This document shows positions 1-8,832 of a stretch of DNA of 53,134 nucleotides, in pieces. Source of the DNA: Methylococcales bacterium (lineage in GTDB: Bacteria > Pseudomonadota > Gammaproteobacteria > Methylococcales > Methylomonadaceae); contig JAQTMV010000007.1 of NCBI GenBank assembly GCA_028714175.1, positions 1 to 53,134 on the forward strand. The letters run 5' to 3'. Each line of letters starts with the position of its first letter. Positions within the stretch are counted from its first letter, which is position 1. Below the pieces are notes generated by a model. It saw nothing but the letters and a program-made list of their open reading frames with translations. It did no database searches and had not been told where the DNA came from. The position numbers and the translations under genes are program-made.

Positions 1-1
1 C

Positions 2-1426
2 CATGGTACCTGCGAAACTTATATCGTTGATACGGACGCCTTTGATATTCAATGGGATCGCCACAAGCGCTGTACTCGCGATTTTTATATACACCCGTTT
101 TCCAACAACTTAGGCCCGATAAACTGCGTCAAGTGCGCTTTCATTGTCCATCTGGGTGAGCACTCCATTGCCTCTCGTAATGACTACATTTTCATGGACA
201 GACAGCAAGCGCAGAATGGACACCCGCAGTATCGAAGGATCACCGGCGAATGGGCAACCCCTAATGCCTATCGGACCTATGAACTGGATGCAGGCGAATT
301 ACAGAGCGATGTAGACTGGTATAACCATCATTTCGAATCGTTAAACGTTATTCCCAAATTTACCAAAGGTCAGCAATACCATCCTTATCATCCCAAACGT
401 TTTATCCACGATCATATCGACAAGGTAATACGCAGCAAGTGGGAAAATCCTGGCCGGCTTTGTACCATCAAGGTGAGTGTTGACTGTATTGATGATCATG
501 ATTTCACTTCCCATTTGATTCATGCCAGTCAGCAGGGCGTTTTGGTTCAGTGTATTGTCGACTGGCGCAAGATGACGCTGACCAACAGTCAAAATTATGC
601 CCGCTTAAAGCGCGCCAGACTTGAACTGATAGGCGTTTTTTGCTCTCCCAAACATCACCTGATTGAAGTTGAACCGGATATGCACACCAAATTCGTTATT
701 TTTAACGATGAGGACTGCATACTGGGCTCTTTTAATATTACCTTCGATCGCTGGTGGGCCAACTGGGAATCCGGGATGACTTTTCATTCCAAGGGTGTAT
801 GCCGTTTGCTTGACAATATATTCCAGAGTCAGCGCGGCGGTGTCATTCAAAAATATGGCATTAATCCGCTGAGCCATTTCAATCTGCTTTATACCTTCGG
901 CAGACACAGCATGCTCAACGGCAGGATCTATCGTCCCCATCATGCCATCCTGGCTGAAATTCACCGCGCCAGACATTCGATCAAGCTGTGTTTGTTTTTG
1001 ATGGGCGATCTAATGGGAGATCATCATGACAGTGTCGTCGATGCCTTGATACACGCCCAGGACAGAGGCGTTTATGTGCATATCCTTTTTAATGGCCATC
1101 TAGCCAGACAGGGGCGGATTGGCGTAGCGCGGCCAATGTGGGAAGAGCTCAACCGTCCGCTTCTTCCCGCGGTGCAACGGCTGAAAAATGCCGGCATTCG
1201 GGTTGGTCTGGTGTATGGACAAGACGATCACCCCGTGCCTTATTCACCTATTCATTCCAAATATTGTATTATCGACGATTCGATTGTCATAGAAGGCAGT
1301 TTTAACTGGTACAACACGTCTGTTTTTTCTCATGATCTTGTTGTATTGGTTAATAATCGCCAGGTGGCGCAGCCCTACCTCTATGAATTTGATGAAATAC
1401 AGCGATCATTCAGAATCTATTATTGA
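2..1426 (+). CDS. Phospholipase D-like protein, 5' truncated by window edge
   Basis: The reading frame is open from base 2, so the gene begins upstream of the window; the ATG at 194 is an internal Met. Two phospholipase D motifs are visible: HTKFVIFNDED followed by GSFN (about nt 680-740) and HSKYCIIDDS followed by GSFNW (about nt 1253-1310). Two HxK(x)4D-type half-sites normally form one active site in this superfamily, which includes phospholipases, cardiolipin synthases and nucleases. The substrate cannot be told from sequence. The part before residue 60 of the visible frame is Cys/His-containing and not recognised. PLD-type nucleases occur in defence and mobile loci, but nothing here shows such a role. 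The next gene is convergent. Confidence 0.8.
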   Translation, partial: HGTCETYIVDTDAFDIQWDRHKRCTRDFYIHPFSNNLGPINCVKCAFIVHLGEHSIASRNDYIFMDRQQAQNGHPQYRRITGEWATPNAYRTYELDAGELQSDVDWYNHHFESLNVIPKFTKGQQYHPYHPKRFIHDHIDKVIRSKWENPGRLCTIKVSVDCIDDHDFTSHLIHASQQGVLVQCIVDWRKMTLTNSQNYARLKRARLELIGVFCSPKHHLIEVEPDMHTKFVIFNDEDCILGSFNITFDRWWANWESGMTFHSKGVCRLLDNIFQSQRGGVIQKYGINPLSHFNLLYTFGRHSMLNGRIYRPHHAILAEIHRARHSIKLCLFLMGDLMGDHHDSVVDALIHAQDRGVYVHILFNGHLARQGRIGVARPMWEELNRPLLPAVQRLKNAGIRVGLVYGQDDHPVPYSPIHSKYCIIDDSIVIEGSFNWYNTSVFSHDLVVLVNNRQVAQPYLYEFDEIQRSFRIYY

Positions 1427-1549
1427 TTTGGACGGTCGGGGCAGTTGCACTGTAATTTGAGTCGTTAATTCATTCGCATAATCAGAGCTCGGAAATCATG
1501 TGCAAACGCTATAACATTTTTCTGGCTTAAAACACACTCTCGGCCCGGA

Positions 1550-3070
1550 TTAACCCTGTTTACTTTTTAAGATACCTGCTGCCACATTTATCGGTGAAAG
1601 TACCGGGCTAAACGGTGGAGAATAAGCAAGGTCGGCATTTTCCATATCTGCACACGTTAACTTTCCGAGTAGCGCGGTTGCAATAATATCAATCATTTTA
1701 TCGACAGTACCGCAGCCAATCACTTGAGCACCCAGCAGTCGACCGTCCTGTCGATCGGCAATGAGTTTTAGAGAAAATTCTTGTCTGCCGGGATAATAAC
1801 GCGCGCGGTCTGTTCCTGTCATTACAATGGATACCGGCTCAAAACCGGATTCCTGTGCCGCCTGTTCCGATAAACCGGTTATCCTAAAAACCGCAGTTGG
1901 AACGTGAGAAAGCCGTTCGTGCTGAGCGTGTCGAAGCATGAACGGCTTTCTCACGTTCACCCATTTGGTAAGCATTCCAAAACCCCGCTCACCCTTCGAC
2001 AGGCTCAGGGCGAACGGGATTTTGGAATGCTCAACTGCGGTTTTTAGGGTTATCGCTACCGTCAATTTAAACGTCTTGAATATGGCCGTTCCGAAAACAC
2101 CCGGAAAATGGGCGTTTCCGCCTGCAACATTTTCACCTGCAACACGTCCTTGCAGATTGGCAATATCGCCCAAGGGCATCCAAATCGGCGTATCTGTCAT
2201 TCGGTTGACCGTCTCGCAACAATCACCGGCTGCAAAAATACCGGGCGTTCGAGTTTCCATTCTCGAATCAACAGCAATCGCCCCCGTTTTACCCAACTCA
2301 ATACCGCCGACTATTGCCAATTCAACATTTGGTTTAACGCCGATAGCGATAACAACCAGATCGGCGGGTATCATTTTGCCGCATTCGGTTTCTACAGCTG
2401 TGACCCAGCCATTATAGCCGTGCAGTCTTGCAAGGCCATCGCCAATTATTAATTCAACCTGGTTTTCAAGCAAATGCTCATGAACAGGCCGGGCCATTTC
2501 GGCATCGAACCTGGGTAAAATACGCGCCGCTTTCTCGACAATCGTGGTTTTAATAGTGAGTTCATGAAAAGATTCAGCCAATTCGAGACCGATATAACCG
2601 GCACCTATAATCACCGCCCGTTTAGGCTGCATCGTATTAAACAGCGTTTTAAATCGGCCAAGATCGCTGATATTTCGCAAGGTCAGAACGCCTTCCAGAG
2701 TAATGCCTTCGACGTTTGGAACAATCGGATATGCGCCGGTTGCCAGAATCAAGCGATCGTAATCAACCGTTTCAGCGAAATTATTTTTCAGATTTCTTAC
2801 TGTGAGTTGTTGCCTTGTTTTATCGATGCTTGTGACACGGTGCCGGGTAAAAACCTTAATCCCTTCTCTAGCAAAGTCTTCAGGCTGGCGAATAACAATT
2901 TTACGGCCATCATCAATGACACCGCTGATGACGTAAGGCAGCCCGCAGGCGGAATAAGATACTTCATCTTCATCCTGATAGATGATGATTTCGTGATTTG
3001 GATCAACACGGCGAGCTTTTGCTGCTGCTTTAGCCCCAGCGGCAATGCCGCCTATGACAATGATTCGCAT
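1550..3070 (-). CDS. FAD/NAD(P)-dependent disulfide reductase (CoA-disulfide reductase type), carrying an in-frame repeat insertion
   Basis: 506 aa. The N-terminus MRIIVIGGIAAG is an FAD Rossmann motif, followed by SACGLPY, the single redox Cys of CoA-disulfide reductases and NADH oxidases. A second GAGYIGLELAE motif near residue 157 binds NAD(P)H, and TPGIFAAGD near residue 275 is the second FAD motif. The C-terminal SPPFSPV segment is the dimerisation-domain hallmark of the family. Family members are about 450 aa; the extra length is a 57-codon insertion (nt 1884-2054) containing ALSLSKGERG and MLRHAQHERL, which is a translated palindromic element, not protein domain. Frame is preserved, so the product may still fold. 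It follows the PLP gene by 24 nt. In this context reduction of a CoM, CoA or persulfide disulfide is plausible, but this is inference. Confidence 0.85.
   Translation of the reverse strand: MRIIVIGGIAAGAKAAAKARRVDPNHEIIIYQDEDEVSYSACGLPYVISGVIDDGRKIVIRQPEDFAREGIKVFTRHRVTSIDKTRQQLTVRNLKNNFAETVDYDRLILATGAYPIVPNVEGITLEGVLTLRNISDLGRFKTLFNTMQPKRAVIIGAGYIGLELAESFHELTIKTTIVEKAARILPRFDAEMARPVHEHLLENQVELIIGDGLARLHGYNGWVTAVETECGKMIPADLVVIAIGVKPNVELAIVGGIELGKTGAIAVDSRMETRTPGIFAAGDCCETVNRMTDTPIWMPLGDIANLQGRVAGENVAGGNAHFPGVFGTAIFKTFKLTVAITLKTAVEHSKIPFALSLSKGERGFGMLTKWVNVRKPFMLRHAQHERLSHVPTAVFRITGLSEQAAQESGFEPVSIVMTGTDRARYYPGRQEFSLKLIADRQDGRLLGAQVIGCGTVDKMIDIIATALLGKLTCADMENADLAYSPPFSPVLSPINVAAGILKSKQG
1884..2047. 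repeat. 164-bp nested palindromic MITE/REP-like element with 7-bp target duplication
   Basis: The outer arms are perfect 16-bp inverted repeats (1884-1899 and 2032-2047). Inside lie two hairpins: a perfect 19-bp stem (1900-1918 with 1940-1958) and an 11-bp stem (1972-1982 with 2020-2030). Their loops contain the REP-like words GAGCGTGTCGAAG and TTCGACAGGCTCAG. The direct repeat GGTTATC flanks the element at 1877-1883 and 2048-2054. Element plus one copy of the repeat is 171 nt, exactly 57 codons, so the host reading frame stays open. Folded, it would form a three-way junction. Confidence 0.85.
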
Positions 3071-3094
3071 GGTTTTTTCTCCAATTATGAATAT

Positions 3095-4159
3095 TTAAAC
3101 CGCGAGGAGGTCAGTATTTAACCAATCATCGCCATTACCTGCAAAAAAAGCAGGTTCACCGCCGGTATGTAAAAAAATTATTCTCTTGCAAGCATCAAAT
3201 TGTCTATTTTGCAGTCCGTGCAGAAAGCCTGCCATCGCCTTGCCCGTATAAGTCGGGTCTAACAGTATGCCTTCGGTACGACCGGTTAACTTTATCGCTT
3301 CGGCAGCTTCCTGACTAGGGATACCATAGCCTTGACCAATAAATCCCCCATGCACGGGTGCATCTGCGGGACTAAAAGTCCAGTCCAGTTTCACCAGCGC
3401 AGCCGCTTCGGTAGCCAAATCAGCGACTTGTTGACTGACCTGTTCAGGTTCACGGCTGACAGTGTAGCAATGCATTTTCCAGCACAGATTTAACAATCTC
3501 AGACCCAGCAACCAGCCTGTGTAAGTGCCTCCGGAGCCGACTGCAATTACAATAACATCGGGCTCCAAATTTTGCTCAAGACATTGCTGGTAAAGCTCGA
3601 AAATGGCCAGCACATGCCCCAATACACCAACAGCACAGGCTCCTCCGCGCGGAATTGCATAGGGCCGATAACCTTGTTCACTTAACTCTGCCGCAACCAG
3701 TGGAATATGGGCATCGACCGATGCCCTCTCATCGTCATCGGTAAAACGAATCCCGGCGTTCAGCATTTTGGTCACGCGGTAATTCACGTCAATCGTTGCC
3801 GGCGGTTTTCCCCAATAAACGGCAGTGCAATGCATTCCGGCATGTGCCGCCACTGCCGCCGTCGCGCGCACATGATTGGACTGCACTCCGGCACCTGTTA
3901 TCAAACAGTCTGCATTTTGGGCCAAGGCATCGGCCAGCATCACTTCCAGTCCGCGTATTTTATTGCCGCCCAAACCAAAACTGATCAGGTCATCACGCTT
4001 GAACCAGAGTTCAATACCCCCAAGCGTTTCCGTCAATCGATTCGCTCGCATCAGCGGGGTTGGATAGTGCGAGAGCACATGGCGGGGAATTTGTCCGGTA
4101 ATGCGTTCGATGACGGCGCGTTGATCAAGATTTTCACTTTTTAAAATCATGGCAGTCAT
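3095..4159 (-). CDS. PLP-dependent enzyme, D-cysteine desulfhydrase/ACC deaminase family
   Basis: Fold-type II PLP enzyme. The motif GLGGNKIRGLE carries the expected Schiff-base Lys, GAGVQSNHVRATAA follows as in D-cysteine desulfhydrase and ACC deaminase, and AVGSGGTYTG is the phosphate-binding Gly loop. A longer frame reaches 4246, but its first 29 residues lie inside the upstream lyase gene and do not look like family sequence. The ATG at 4159 sits 4 nt after that gene's stop. The family breaks C-S or C-N bonds beside the amino group of small amino acids. A homologue of this class (XcbE1) belongs to the Xanthobacter coenzyme M gene set; given the neighbouring lyase, a sulfonated amino acid such as cysteate is a candidate substrate. 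D-cysteine or another amino acid is the alternative. Confidence 0.83.
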   Translation of the reverse strand: MTAMILKSENLDQRAVIERITGQIPRHVLSHYPTPLMRANRLTETLGGIELWFKRDDLISFGLGGNKIRGLEVMLADALAQNADCLITGAGVQSNHVRATAAVAAHAGMHCTAVYWGKPPATIDVNYRVTKMLNAGIRFTDDDERASVDAHIPLVAAELSEQGYRPYAIPRGGACAVGVLGHVLAIFELYQQCLEQNLEPDVIVIAVGSGGTYTGWLLGLRLLNLCWKMHCYTVSREPEQVSQQVADLATEAAALVKLDWTFSPADAPVHGGFIGQGYGIPSQEAAEAIKLTGRTEGILLDPTYTGKAMAGFLHGLQNRQFDACKRIIFLHTGGEPAFFAGNGDDWLNTDLLAV

Positions 4160-4163
4160 TCCA

Positions 4164-5531
4164 TCAAGGTAAATGGATCTGTGCGATGACTTGATCGACC
4201 ATGGCTGCACAAACCCCTGTACTTTGCCCAAGATCGAATAATGCATCTATCTCGTCGTTAGTCAGGATAGAATGGATTTGCTGATTATTGATCAGCGCCT
4301 GTTTAAAATTCAGTCCTTCGCTTTGGGCTTGCATGGTCACCTCGTAGACGAGTTGATGAGCGCTTTGTTTGCCTAATGTCTTCGCGAGGGCAAGCATCAC
4401 CGCTTCGGCATGGACAAAGCCGTTCGTCGCGATGATATTGGCGCTCATTCGCTTCCGATTAACCTGTAAGTCCTTGAGCAGCAGCTTGAGCAAATCCAGT
4501 GATTTGCCGGTGGCCAAGGTCGCATCAGGAATAATAATCCATTCGCCTTTCCATGATCGGCCATCCCGTTCATGGCTATGGACGAGATTTTCAGCCATGT
4601 GAGCGGCGTGATGCCTGACCACTCGCGATAAGGTGCCGAGATGTTCGGAAATTTCCGGGTTAAGTTTCTGCGGCATCGTAATACTGCCGACCGCTCCGCT
4701 GACAAAGCCTTCACTCAGCTCGCCGATTTCAGGCCGTTGCAGATTGACTATTTCCTGGCCGATGCGATCACCGGTGGAAGTTATCATCGCCAGTGTATTC
4801 AACCATTCAGCAAAACGATCGCGGGTACTGGTCCACGAGATTGCGGGAGCATTCAGACCCAGGCGCTGCATGAAGGTTTTTTGTAAGGCCAAAGCCTCCG
4901 GCCCGAGAGAAGACAGGCTGCCGACACCGCCACCAAGCTGTCCTACTCCAAGACGCGATTTAAGTTCAGATAAACGCTGGCGATGACGCTCCAGTTCGTC
5001 CAGCCAAGTGGCGGCTTTAAAGCCAAACGTTATCGGCAAGCCCGGTTGACCATGCGTGCGGCCACACATGACGGTTTGTCGATGCAAACAGGCCAGATCA
5101 ACCAGAATCCGCTCTATTCCGGTTATTTGCTCTAAAAAGTGTTCACGTACTTTCAATAAAGTACGGACAGTATGGGTATCGGAAATATCCTGTACGGTGA
5201 CGCCATAGCAGAGCCATTCACCGCCTGTTGCACCGCACCGGTTCTTTACCGCATTGATCAATCCCACCAGGGAGTGATTGGTTTTGACAAAACCCTCGCC
5301 CGCTTCTTTTAGAAAAACCTCATCTATTTCCAGATTTTCGTAAGCGATTTTTATCTCTTTTGCGGCTTGCACCGGTATCAAGCCACACTCGGCCTGTACC
5401 GCAGCCAGTACAGCCATGACTTCAAGCCAGCCTCTGACTCTGTTTTGCTCGGCAAATAGGGGACGTAATTCAGGGGAGGCCCAGGATGAACCGTAAATCG
5501 TGGAATCATTTAAATGGACTGAATCAATCAT
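4164..5531 (-). CDS. Aspartase/fumarase-superfamily lyase (adenylosuccinate lyase/CMLE-like)
   Basis: 455 aa, almost entirely helical in character. The superfamily signature GSITMPQKLNP near residue 285 contains the catalytic-loop Ser, and CGRTHGQPGLP near residue 155 is the conserved His/Thr region. These enzymes eliminate a group across a C-C bond to leave a fumarate-like product, or run the reverse addition. The sequence resembles adenylosuccinate lyase and 3-carboxymuconate cycloisomerase, but there is no purine or aromatic gene nearby. A good Shine-Dalgarno (AAGAAGG) precedes ATG 5531. With the PLP enzyme downstream and a ComA homologue about 11 kb upstream on the same strand, it matches one of the two superfamily members of bacterial coenzyme M synthesis. 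That substrate assignment is inference. Confidence 0.82.
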   Translation of the reverse strand: MIDSVHLNDSTIYGSSWASPELRPLFAEQNRVRGWLEVMAVLAAVQAECGLIPVQAAKEIKIAYENLEIDEVFLKEAGEGFVKTNHSLVGLINAVKNRCGATGGEWLCYGVTVQDISDTHTVRTLLKVREHFLEQITGIERILVDLACLHRQTVMCGRTHGQPGLPITFGFKAATWLDELERHRQRLSELKSRLGVGQLGGGVGSLSSLGPEALALQKTFMQRLGLNAPAISWTSTRDRFAEWLNTLAMITSTGDRIGQEIVNLQRPEIGELSEGFVSGAVGSITMPQKLNPEISEHLGTLSRVVRHHAAHMAENLVHSHERDGRSWKGEWIIIPDATLATGKSLDLLKLLLKDLQVNRKRMSANIIATNGFVHAEAVMLALAKTLGKQSAHQLVYEVTMQAQSEGLNFKQALINNQQIHSILTNDEIDALFDLGQSTGVCAAMVDQVIAQIHLP

Positions 5532-5600
5532 TGGCTGATTTCCTTCTTTATGTCCTGCGGAGTATGCCTAAAGGCGTTGCTATCAAGCTACCACAAATGT

Positions 5601-5894
5601 TTAAGTTGATGCAGTGATATTTTTTAAATTCTGCCGCTTGTGGGCAATCGCCAAAATAAATACTTGCTCATCGATCAGTTGATAAATAATGCGATAGGCA
5701 TAAAGTGATATTTCGCGAATATTCTCATCGCCGATTTCTGCTACAACACGGCCAATAAAGGGATGGGACTCTAAAATATCGGTCTTTTCTGTAATTTCTT
5801 GCGCTACTTTTTTCGCATAAAACCTGGAATCGTGGGCGATAAAGTCATAGATGCCGCCCAAATCCGCTTTTGCAGCTTCCGTCCAAATTACCAT
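5601..5894 (-). CDS. ParE/RelE-family toxin
   Basis: 97 aa. The start WTEAAKADLGGIYDFIA and the core SHPFIGRVV...EISLYAYRIIYQL fit the ParE branch of the RelE/ParE fold, with the conserved Arg/Tyr strand and a short basic tail. ParE toxins inhibit DNA gyrase; RelE relatives cleave mRNA on the ribosome, and sequence alone does not settle which activity applies. The start overlaps the last codons of the antitoxin gene, the usual antitoxin-first order. It lies 69 bp upstream of the lyase gene, at the edge of the accessory island. Confidence 0.83.
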   Translation of the reverse strand: MVIWTEAAKADLGGIYDFIAHDSRFYAKKVAQEITEKTDILESHPFIGRVVAEIGDENIREISLYAYRIIYQLIDEQVFILAIAHKRQNLKNITAST

Positions 5895-6067
5895 GTTTCA
5901 ATTTCTTGTTTAAGTTCATCACTACTTAAAACTCTTTTTTCTTCAATCGCTTGCTGGCCTTTACGAATTTTATCTACGATATAAAGCCGATACATGATTT
6001 CCTCTATATCGGTATCATCGGGTAATGCGTTAATGGTGCGTAATGCTTCTTGTTTTATGGCTAACAT
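5888..6067 (-). CDS. Antitoxin of the ParE-type pair
   Basis: 59 aa, read by hand: starts MLAIKQEALRTINALPDD and ends ELKQEIETW. It is acidic and helical, and its stop overlaps the toxin start by 7 nt. The central IEEIMYRLYIVDKIRKGQQA segment resembles the short antitoxins that accompany ParE/RelE toxins and lack an obvious DNA-binding domain. The C-terminal helix would wrap the toxin. Identification rests mainly on size, position and overlap. Confidence 0.75.
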   Translation of the reverse strand: MLAIKQEALRTINALPDDTDIEEIMYRLYIVDKIRKGQQAIEEKRVLSSDELKQEIETW

Positions 6068-6311
6068 AGGTTTTTCTCGTGTGATTATGGCAAATAGTAA
6101 GCTGGATAGAATAGTAAGAGCAAATAGAAACCTATTGCATCAGTGGTTGGTAATGATGGATTTCGGCTATCGCTTCTAATCATCCTCCCGAGCTGTTATT
6201 ATGGATTCCCTAGTTTCCTCACAGAGGAATACGCTATCATTATTCTGCCCAATAAGCTAACCAATGTTTGCTGGGTTTGCCAACACATCCTATGGGTTTT
6301 AGAAGAAATTT

Positions 6312-6539
6312 ATGTGGGACTTTTCGTGGTTCACAGAAATAAAAATATTCGATATTCCTATTCTAAGTTTCGTTTTCAATAATCACTTACGTGAAACAAT
6401 AACCATATTATTAATATTAGCTGGGATAGTATCAAGTGTAATCGCAAAGCTTCATAATGTTTTTCGTAGTCGAAGAATTCCCTTAAGTTTGAAGGAAAAA
6501 CTATATGCAGCAGCAGAAAAATATATATATTCGACCTGA
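6312..6539 (+). CDS. Small membrane protein or detached N-terminus of the downstream NTPase
   Basis: 75 aa with one hydrophobic helix (ETITILLILAGIVSSVIAKL, residues 29-48), then a basic stretch and AAAEKYIYST. The last residues echo the start of the next frame (QQQKNIYIRPD) because both read the same GCAGCAGCAG...TATATAT tract in different phases. A two-base slip in the TA tract near 6525-6535 would fuse this segment to the NTPase, giving a membrane-anchored protein. Alternatively, the NTPase has its own ribosome site (AAGGA, 8 nt before ATG 6505) and the two genes overlap for translational coupling. Both readings are possible. Confidence 0.5.
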   Translation: MWDFSWFTEIKIFDIPILSFVFNNHLRETITILLILAGIVSSVIAKLHNVFRSRRIPLSLKEKLYAAAEKYIYST

Positions 6540-8196
6540 TTATGGCTATTCTAACCCAGGCCATTATTCGGAGCCAAGTGAAGTAAAAGATCGAAATATT
6601 AATCTTATAAGTTACCTTGAAAAATCTTTCGTTAGTAGATCTACTCAGTCGCGATATATTATTCTTGCTGGCTCTGGAATGGGAAAATCTGCTCTTCTTT
6701 TTAATCTCTATAATAGATATTTAAAACGATTTTTCAGAAACTATAAAATGTGTCTGATCGAACTCAGCTTCAAAGCATCTCTGGATGACATTGACAAAAT
6801 AGAAAGCCCAGAAAATACGATACTACTTTTAGATGCCTTGGATGAAAATATCGATGCAATTAATGACTTACACAGTACCATTAAGAAAGTATCAGATAAA
6901 ACGCAAAGATTCTATCGTGTTGTTGTTCTAACATGTAGGACTGAATTTTTTAATCGCGCTGAGGAGATACCAGGTATCTTAACAAATATCAGTGGTGTGA
7001 TAGGTGCTGGTGAACACAAAAAAGGAACATACGAAAAACTATTTCTTTATCCCTTCACATCCGGTCAAATCGAAACTTTTCTAATATATAAATACCTCCT
7101 TTCAATAAGACAATTATCATTGATCAGATATATTAAAGCGAGAAAAACTTTTAAAAAAGTGCCCTATATATCAGTTCGGCCAATGCTTCTCACTTATATA
7201 GATTATCTTTTGAAAGTTGATATAGATTCAAAATATTCGTTTAAAATTTATGAGGCTATGATTTACGGATGGCTCCAAAGAAGAAAATCGGATGAATTAG
7301 ATCCATCCCCGAAGGATAATTTTAAATTTGTTTATAATCTTGCTATTGAAATGGCAAGGAATTACTCTAAAAATGGAGGATATTTTGTAAAGAAAGAGGA
7401 AGCGGAAAAGCTTGCTAATATGTTGGATTCAAATCTTACTGAATGGCAAATACCGAGCAGGTCATTATTAAATATTGACGCTTCAGGAAATTACAAATTC
7501 GCTCATCTTTCAATCATGGAAGTATTATTAGCACGTGCACATATAAATGGAGAAAATTTTGGAGACTGGGAAATGTCAGCTTTAACTAAAAAGTTCATCG
7601 CAGAGATGGTAGAGCAAAAAGTCGATAACACTTTATCTATAAGCACTGCACCTAAGACATATTATGATGCTGATATGACACATGAGTTTGAACGCTTAGG
7701 TTTTAAAATACAAAATAAGCAAGAACAAAATACCGACAGCGAAAAGGATGCAGAACACAAAAGTATATATTTGGAATCCACACCTAAAGACTTTGGTTTT
7801 GTCGATATTTCCGGAAAATTTTTTGAAAATATGAGTTTTCGTAAATATAGTTTTCGAGGCGCTGATTTAACAAATATTAAAATGAAAAATTGTGACCTCA
7901 CAAACACTGATCTAACGGGTGCAAATTTGTCGGAAGCCATCTTTGAAAAATGTAATTTTTCGTCTTCCTGTTTTCTAGGCGCAATACTTACGTCGACACA
8001 ATTTATTGGCTGCAACCTTGGATGTTCTGATTTTAGCGTGATTAGAATAAAAGATGGATACAAAAGTGATTCGCATCCTATTTTTAAGGACTCTGAGTTG
8101 ACGGGGTCAACGGTGCCGAATGATTATGCAGAGTATTTTCGTGAAACACCTAATGCCAAAGTTAAACGTGATTTGGAAAATATCAAGCTAGTATAG
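6505..8196 (+). CDS. STAND/NACHT-like NTPase with C-terminal pentapeptide repeats
   Basis: 563 aa, AT-rich compared with its neighbours. Walker A is GSGMGKS (residues 56-62) and Walker B is LLLDALDE (107-114), the NACHT-style form with acidic residues after the core Asp. The middle is a helical region without a recognised domain. Residues about 450-510 carry pentapeptide repeats (FRGADLTNI, CDLTNTDLTGANLSEAIF), which form a right-handed beta-helix. This NTPase-plus-repeat architecture is typical of signal-sensing STAND proteins, several of which defend bacteria against phage. Effector activity would have to come from the membrane segment encoded just upstream. Defence function is inference; the P-loop and repeats are seen directly. 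Confidence 0.78.
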   Translation: MQQQKNIYIRPDYGYSNPGHYSEPSEVKDRNINLISYLEKSFVSRSTQSRYIILAGSGMGKSALLFNLYNRYLKRFFRNYKMCLIELSFKASLDDIDKIESPENTILLLDALDENIDAINDLHSTIKKVSDKTQRFYRVVVLTCRTEFFNRAEEIPGILTNISGVIGAGEHKKGTYEKLFLYPFTSGQIETFLIYKYLLSIRQLSLIRYIKARKTFKKVPYISVRPMLLTYIDYLLKVDIDSKYSFKIYEAMIYGWLQRRKSDELDPSPKDNFKFVYNLAIEMARNYSKNGGYFVKKEEAEKLANMLDSNLTEWQIPSRSLLNIDASGNYKFAHLSIMEVLLARAHINGENFGDWEMSALTKKFIAEMVEQKVDNTLSISTAPKTYYDADMTHEFERLGFKIQNKQEQNTDSEKDAEHKSIYLESTPKDFGFVDISGKFFENMSFRKYSFRGADLTNIKMKNCDLTNTDLTGANLSEAIFEKCNFSSSCFLGAILTSTQFIGCNLGCSDFSVIRIKDGYKSDSHPIFKDSELTGSTVPNDYAEYFRETPNAKVKRDLENIKLV

Positions 8197-8242
8197 GGCC
8201 GTAGGCTGAGTTGAAGCTGGACGGAAATCCACCGTGAGCCAA

Positions 8243-8266
8243 GGTGGGCAGGCTTTTTTGCCCACC
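8243..8266. repeat. Hairpin downstream of the NTPase gene
   Basis: GGTGGGCA (8243-8250) pairs with TGCCCACC (8259-8266) around an 8-nt loop. It sits 47 nt after the NTPase stop and could end transcription, although the T-run lies in the loop and not after the stem. It may equally be a small dispersed repeat. Confidence 0.4.
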
Positions 8267-8309
8267 GGAACAAGTTGCCCGGCTGTCTTGATTTTAGAAT
8301 GAGAAATAA

Positions 8310-8546
8310 ATGCCAACCATTAAAAACATCCCTGGCCCTTATCCCCTCTTCTTTTACAGCTTCGATTGCGGCGAACCGAGACACGTCCATGTGCAACGGG
8401 ATAAACTGATTTGCAAATTCTGGCTGGAACCGATTTATCTCGGCAAGAATGGCGGCTTTTCGCCGAAGGAACTCAATGTCATTCGAAAACTCATCGAAAC
8501 CCATTTGCCCGAAATACTGGAGGCATGGCATGAACACTGTGGTTAA
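8310..8546 (+). CDS. DUF4160 family protein
   Basis: 78 aa. The pattern MPTIKNIPGPYPLFFYSFDCGEPRHVHV is the start typical of DUF4160, and the family's PKELNVIRKLIETH helix follows. The function is unknown. In many genomes it is paired with DUF2442, in toxin-antitoxin-like arrangements, and here the next gene is DUF2442, overlapping by 17 nt. ATG 8310 is the natural start. Confidence 0.82.
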   Translation: MPTIKNIPGPYPLFFYSFDCGEPRHVHVQRDKLICKFWLEPIYLGKNGGFSPKELNVIRKLIETHLPEILEAWHEHCG

Positions 8547-8811
8547 CGTAACGGAACCTCGATTACTGAATGTACAGATCACCGAAGATGAAATTATTGC
8601 TCACCTAGTGGATGGACGCACGATTATCGTTCCTTTGATCTGGTCGTGGCGCTTATCTGAAGCCACTGAAAAGCAACGACAGCATTTTGAAATCCTCGGC
8701 GATGGTCAAGGCATCCACTGGCCTGATATAGATGAGGACATTAGCGTGGAAGGTATGTTGTATGGCTCACCCGCTCGCCGTCCGTATGACCCTGCAAATA
8801 ATGTAGTGTAA
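8530..8811 (+). CDS. DUF2442 family protein
   Basis: 93 aa from ATG 8530, chosen because a longer frame from 8449 only reads the DUF4160 gene out of phase. The core LVDGRTIIVPLIWSWRL and the later HWPDIDEDISVEGML are the DUF2442 pattern (a small beta-alpha protein). It overlaps the DUF4160 gene, so the two are probably translated together and may form a complex. The role is unproven; a TA-like module is the common suggestion for the pair. Confidence 0.82.
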   Translation: MNTVVNVTEPRLLNVQITEDEIIAHLVDGRTIIVPLIWSWRLSEATEKQRQHFEILGDGQGIHWPDIDEDISVEGMLYGSPARRPYDPANNVV

Positions 8812-8832
8812 TATTGGTATATTTTCCATATC

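Noticed and set aside
1938..2417. Open frame on the plus strand opposite the disulfide reductase
   Set aside because: It reads the palindromic element and the antisense of a clear enzyme gene, and has no ribosome site or family features.
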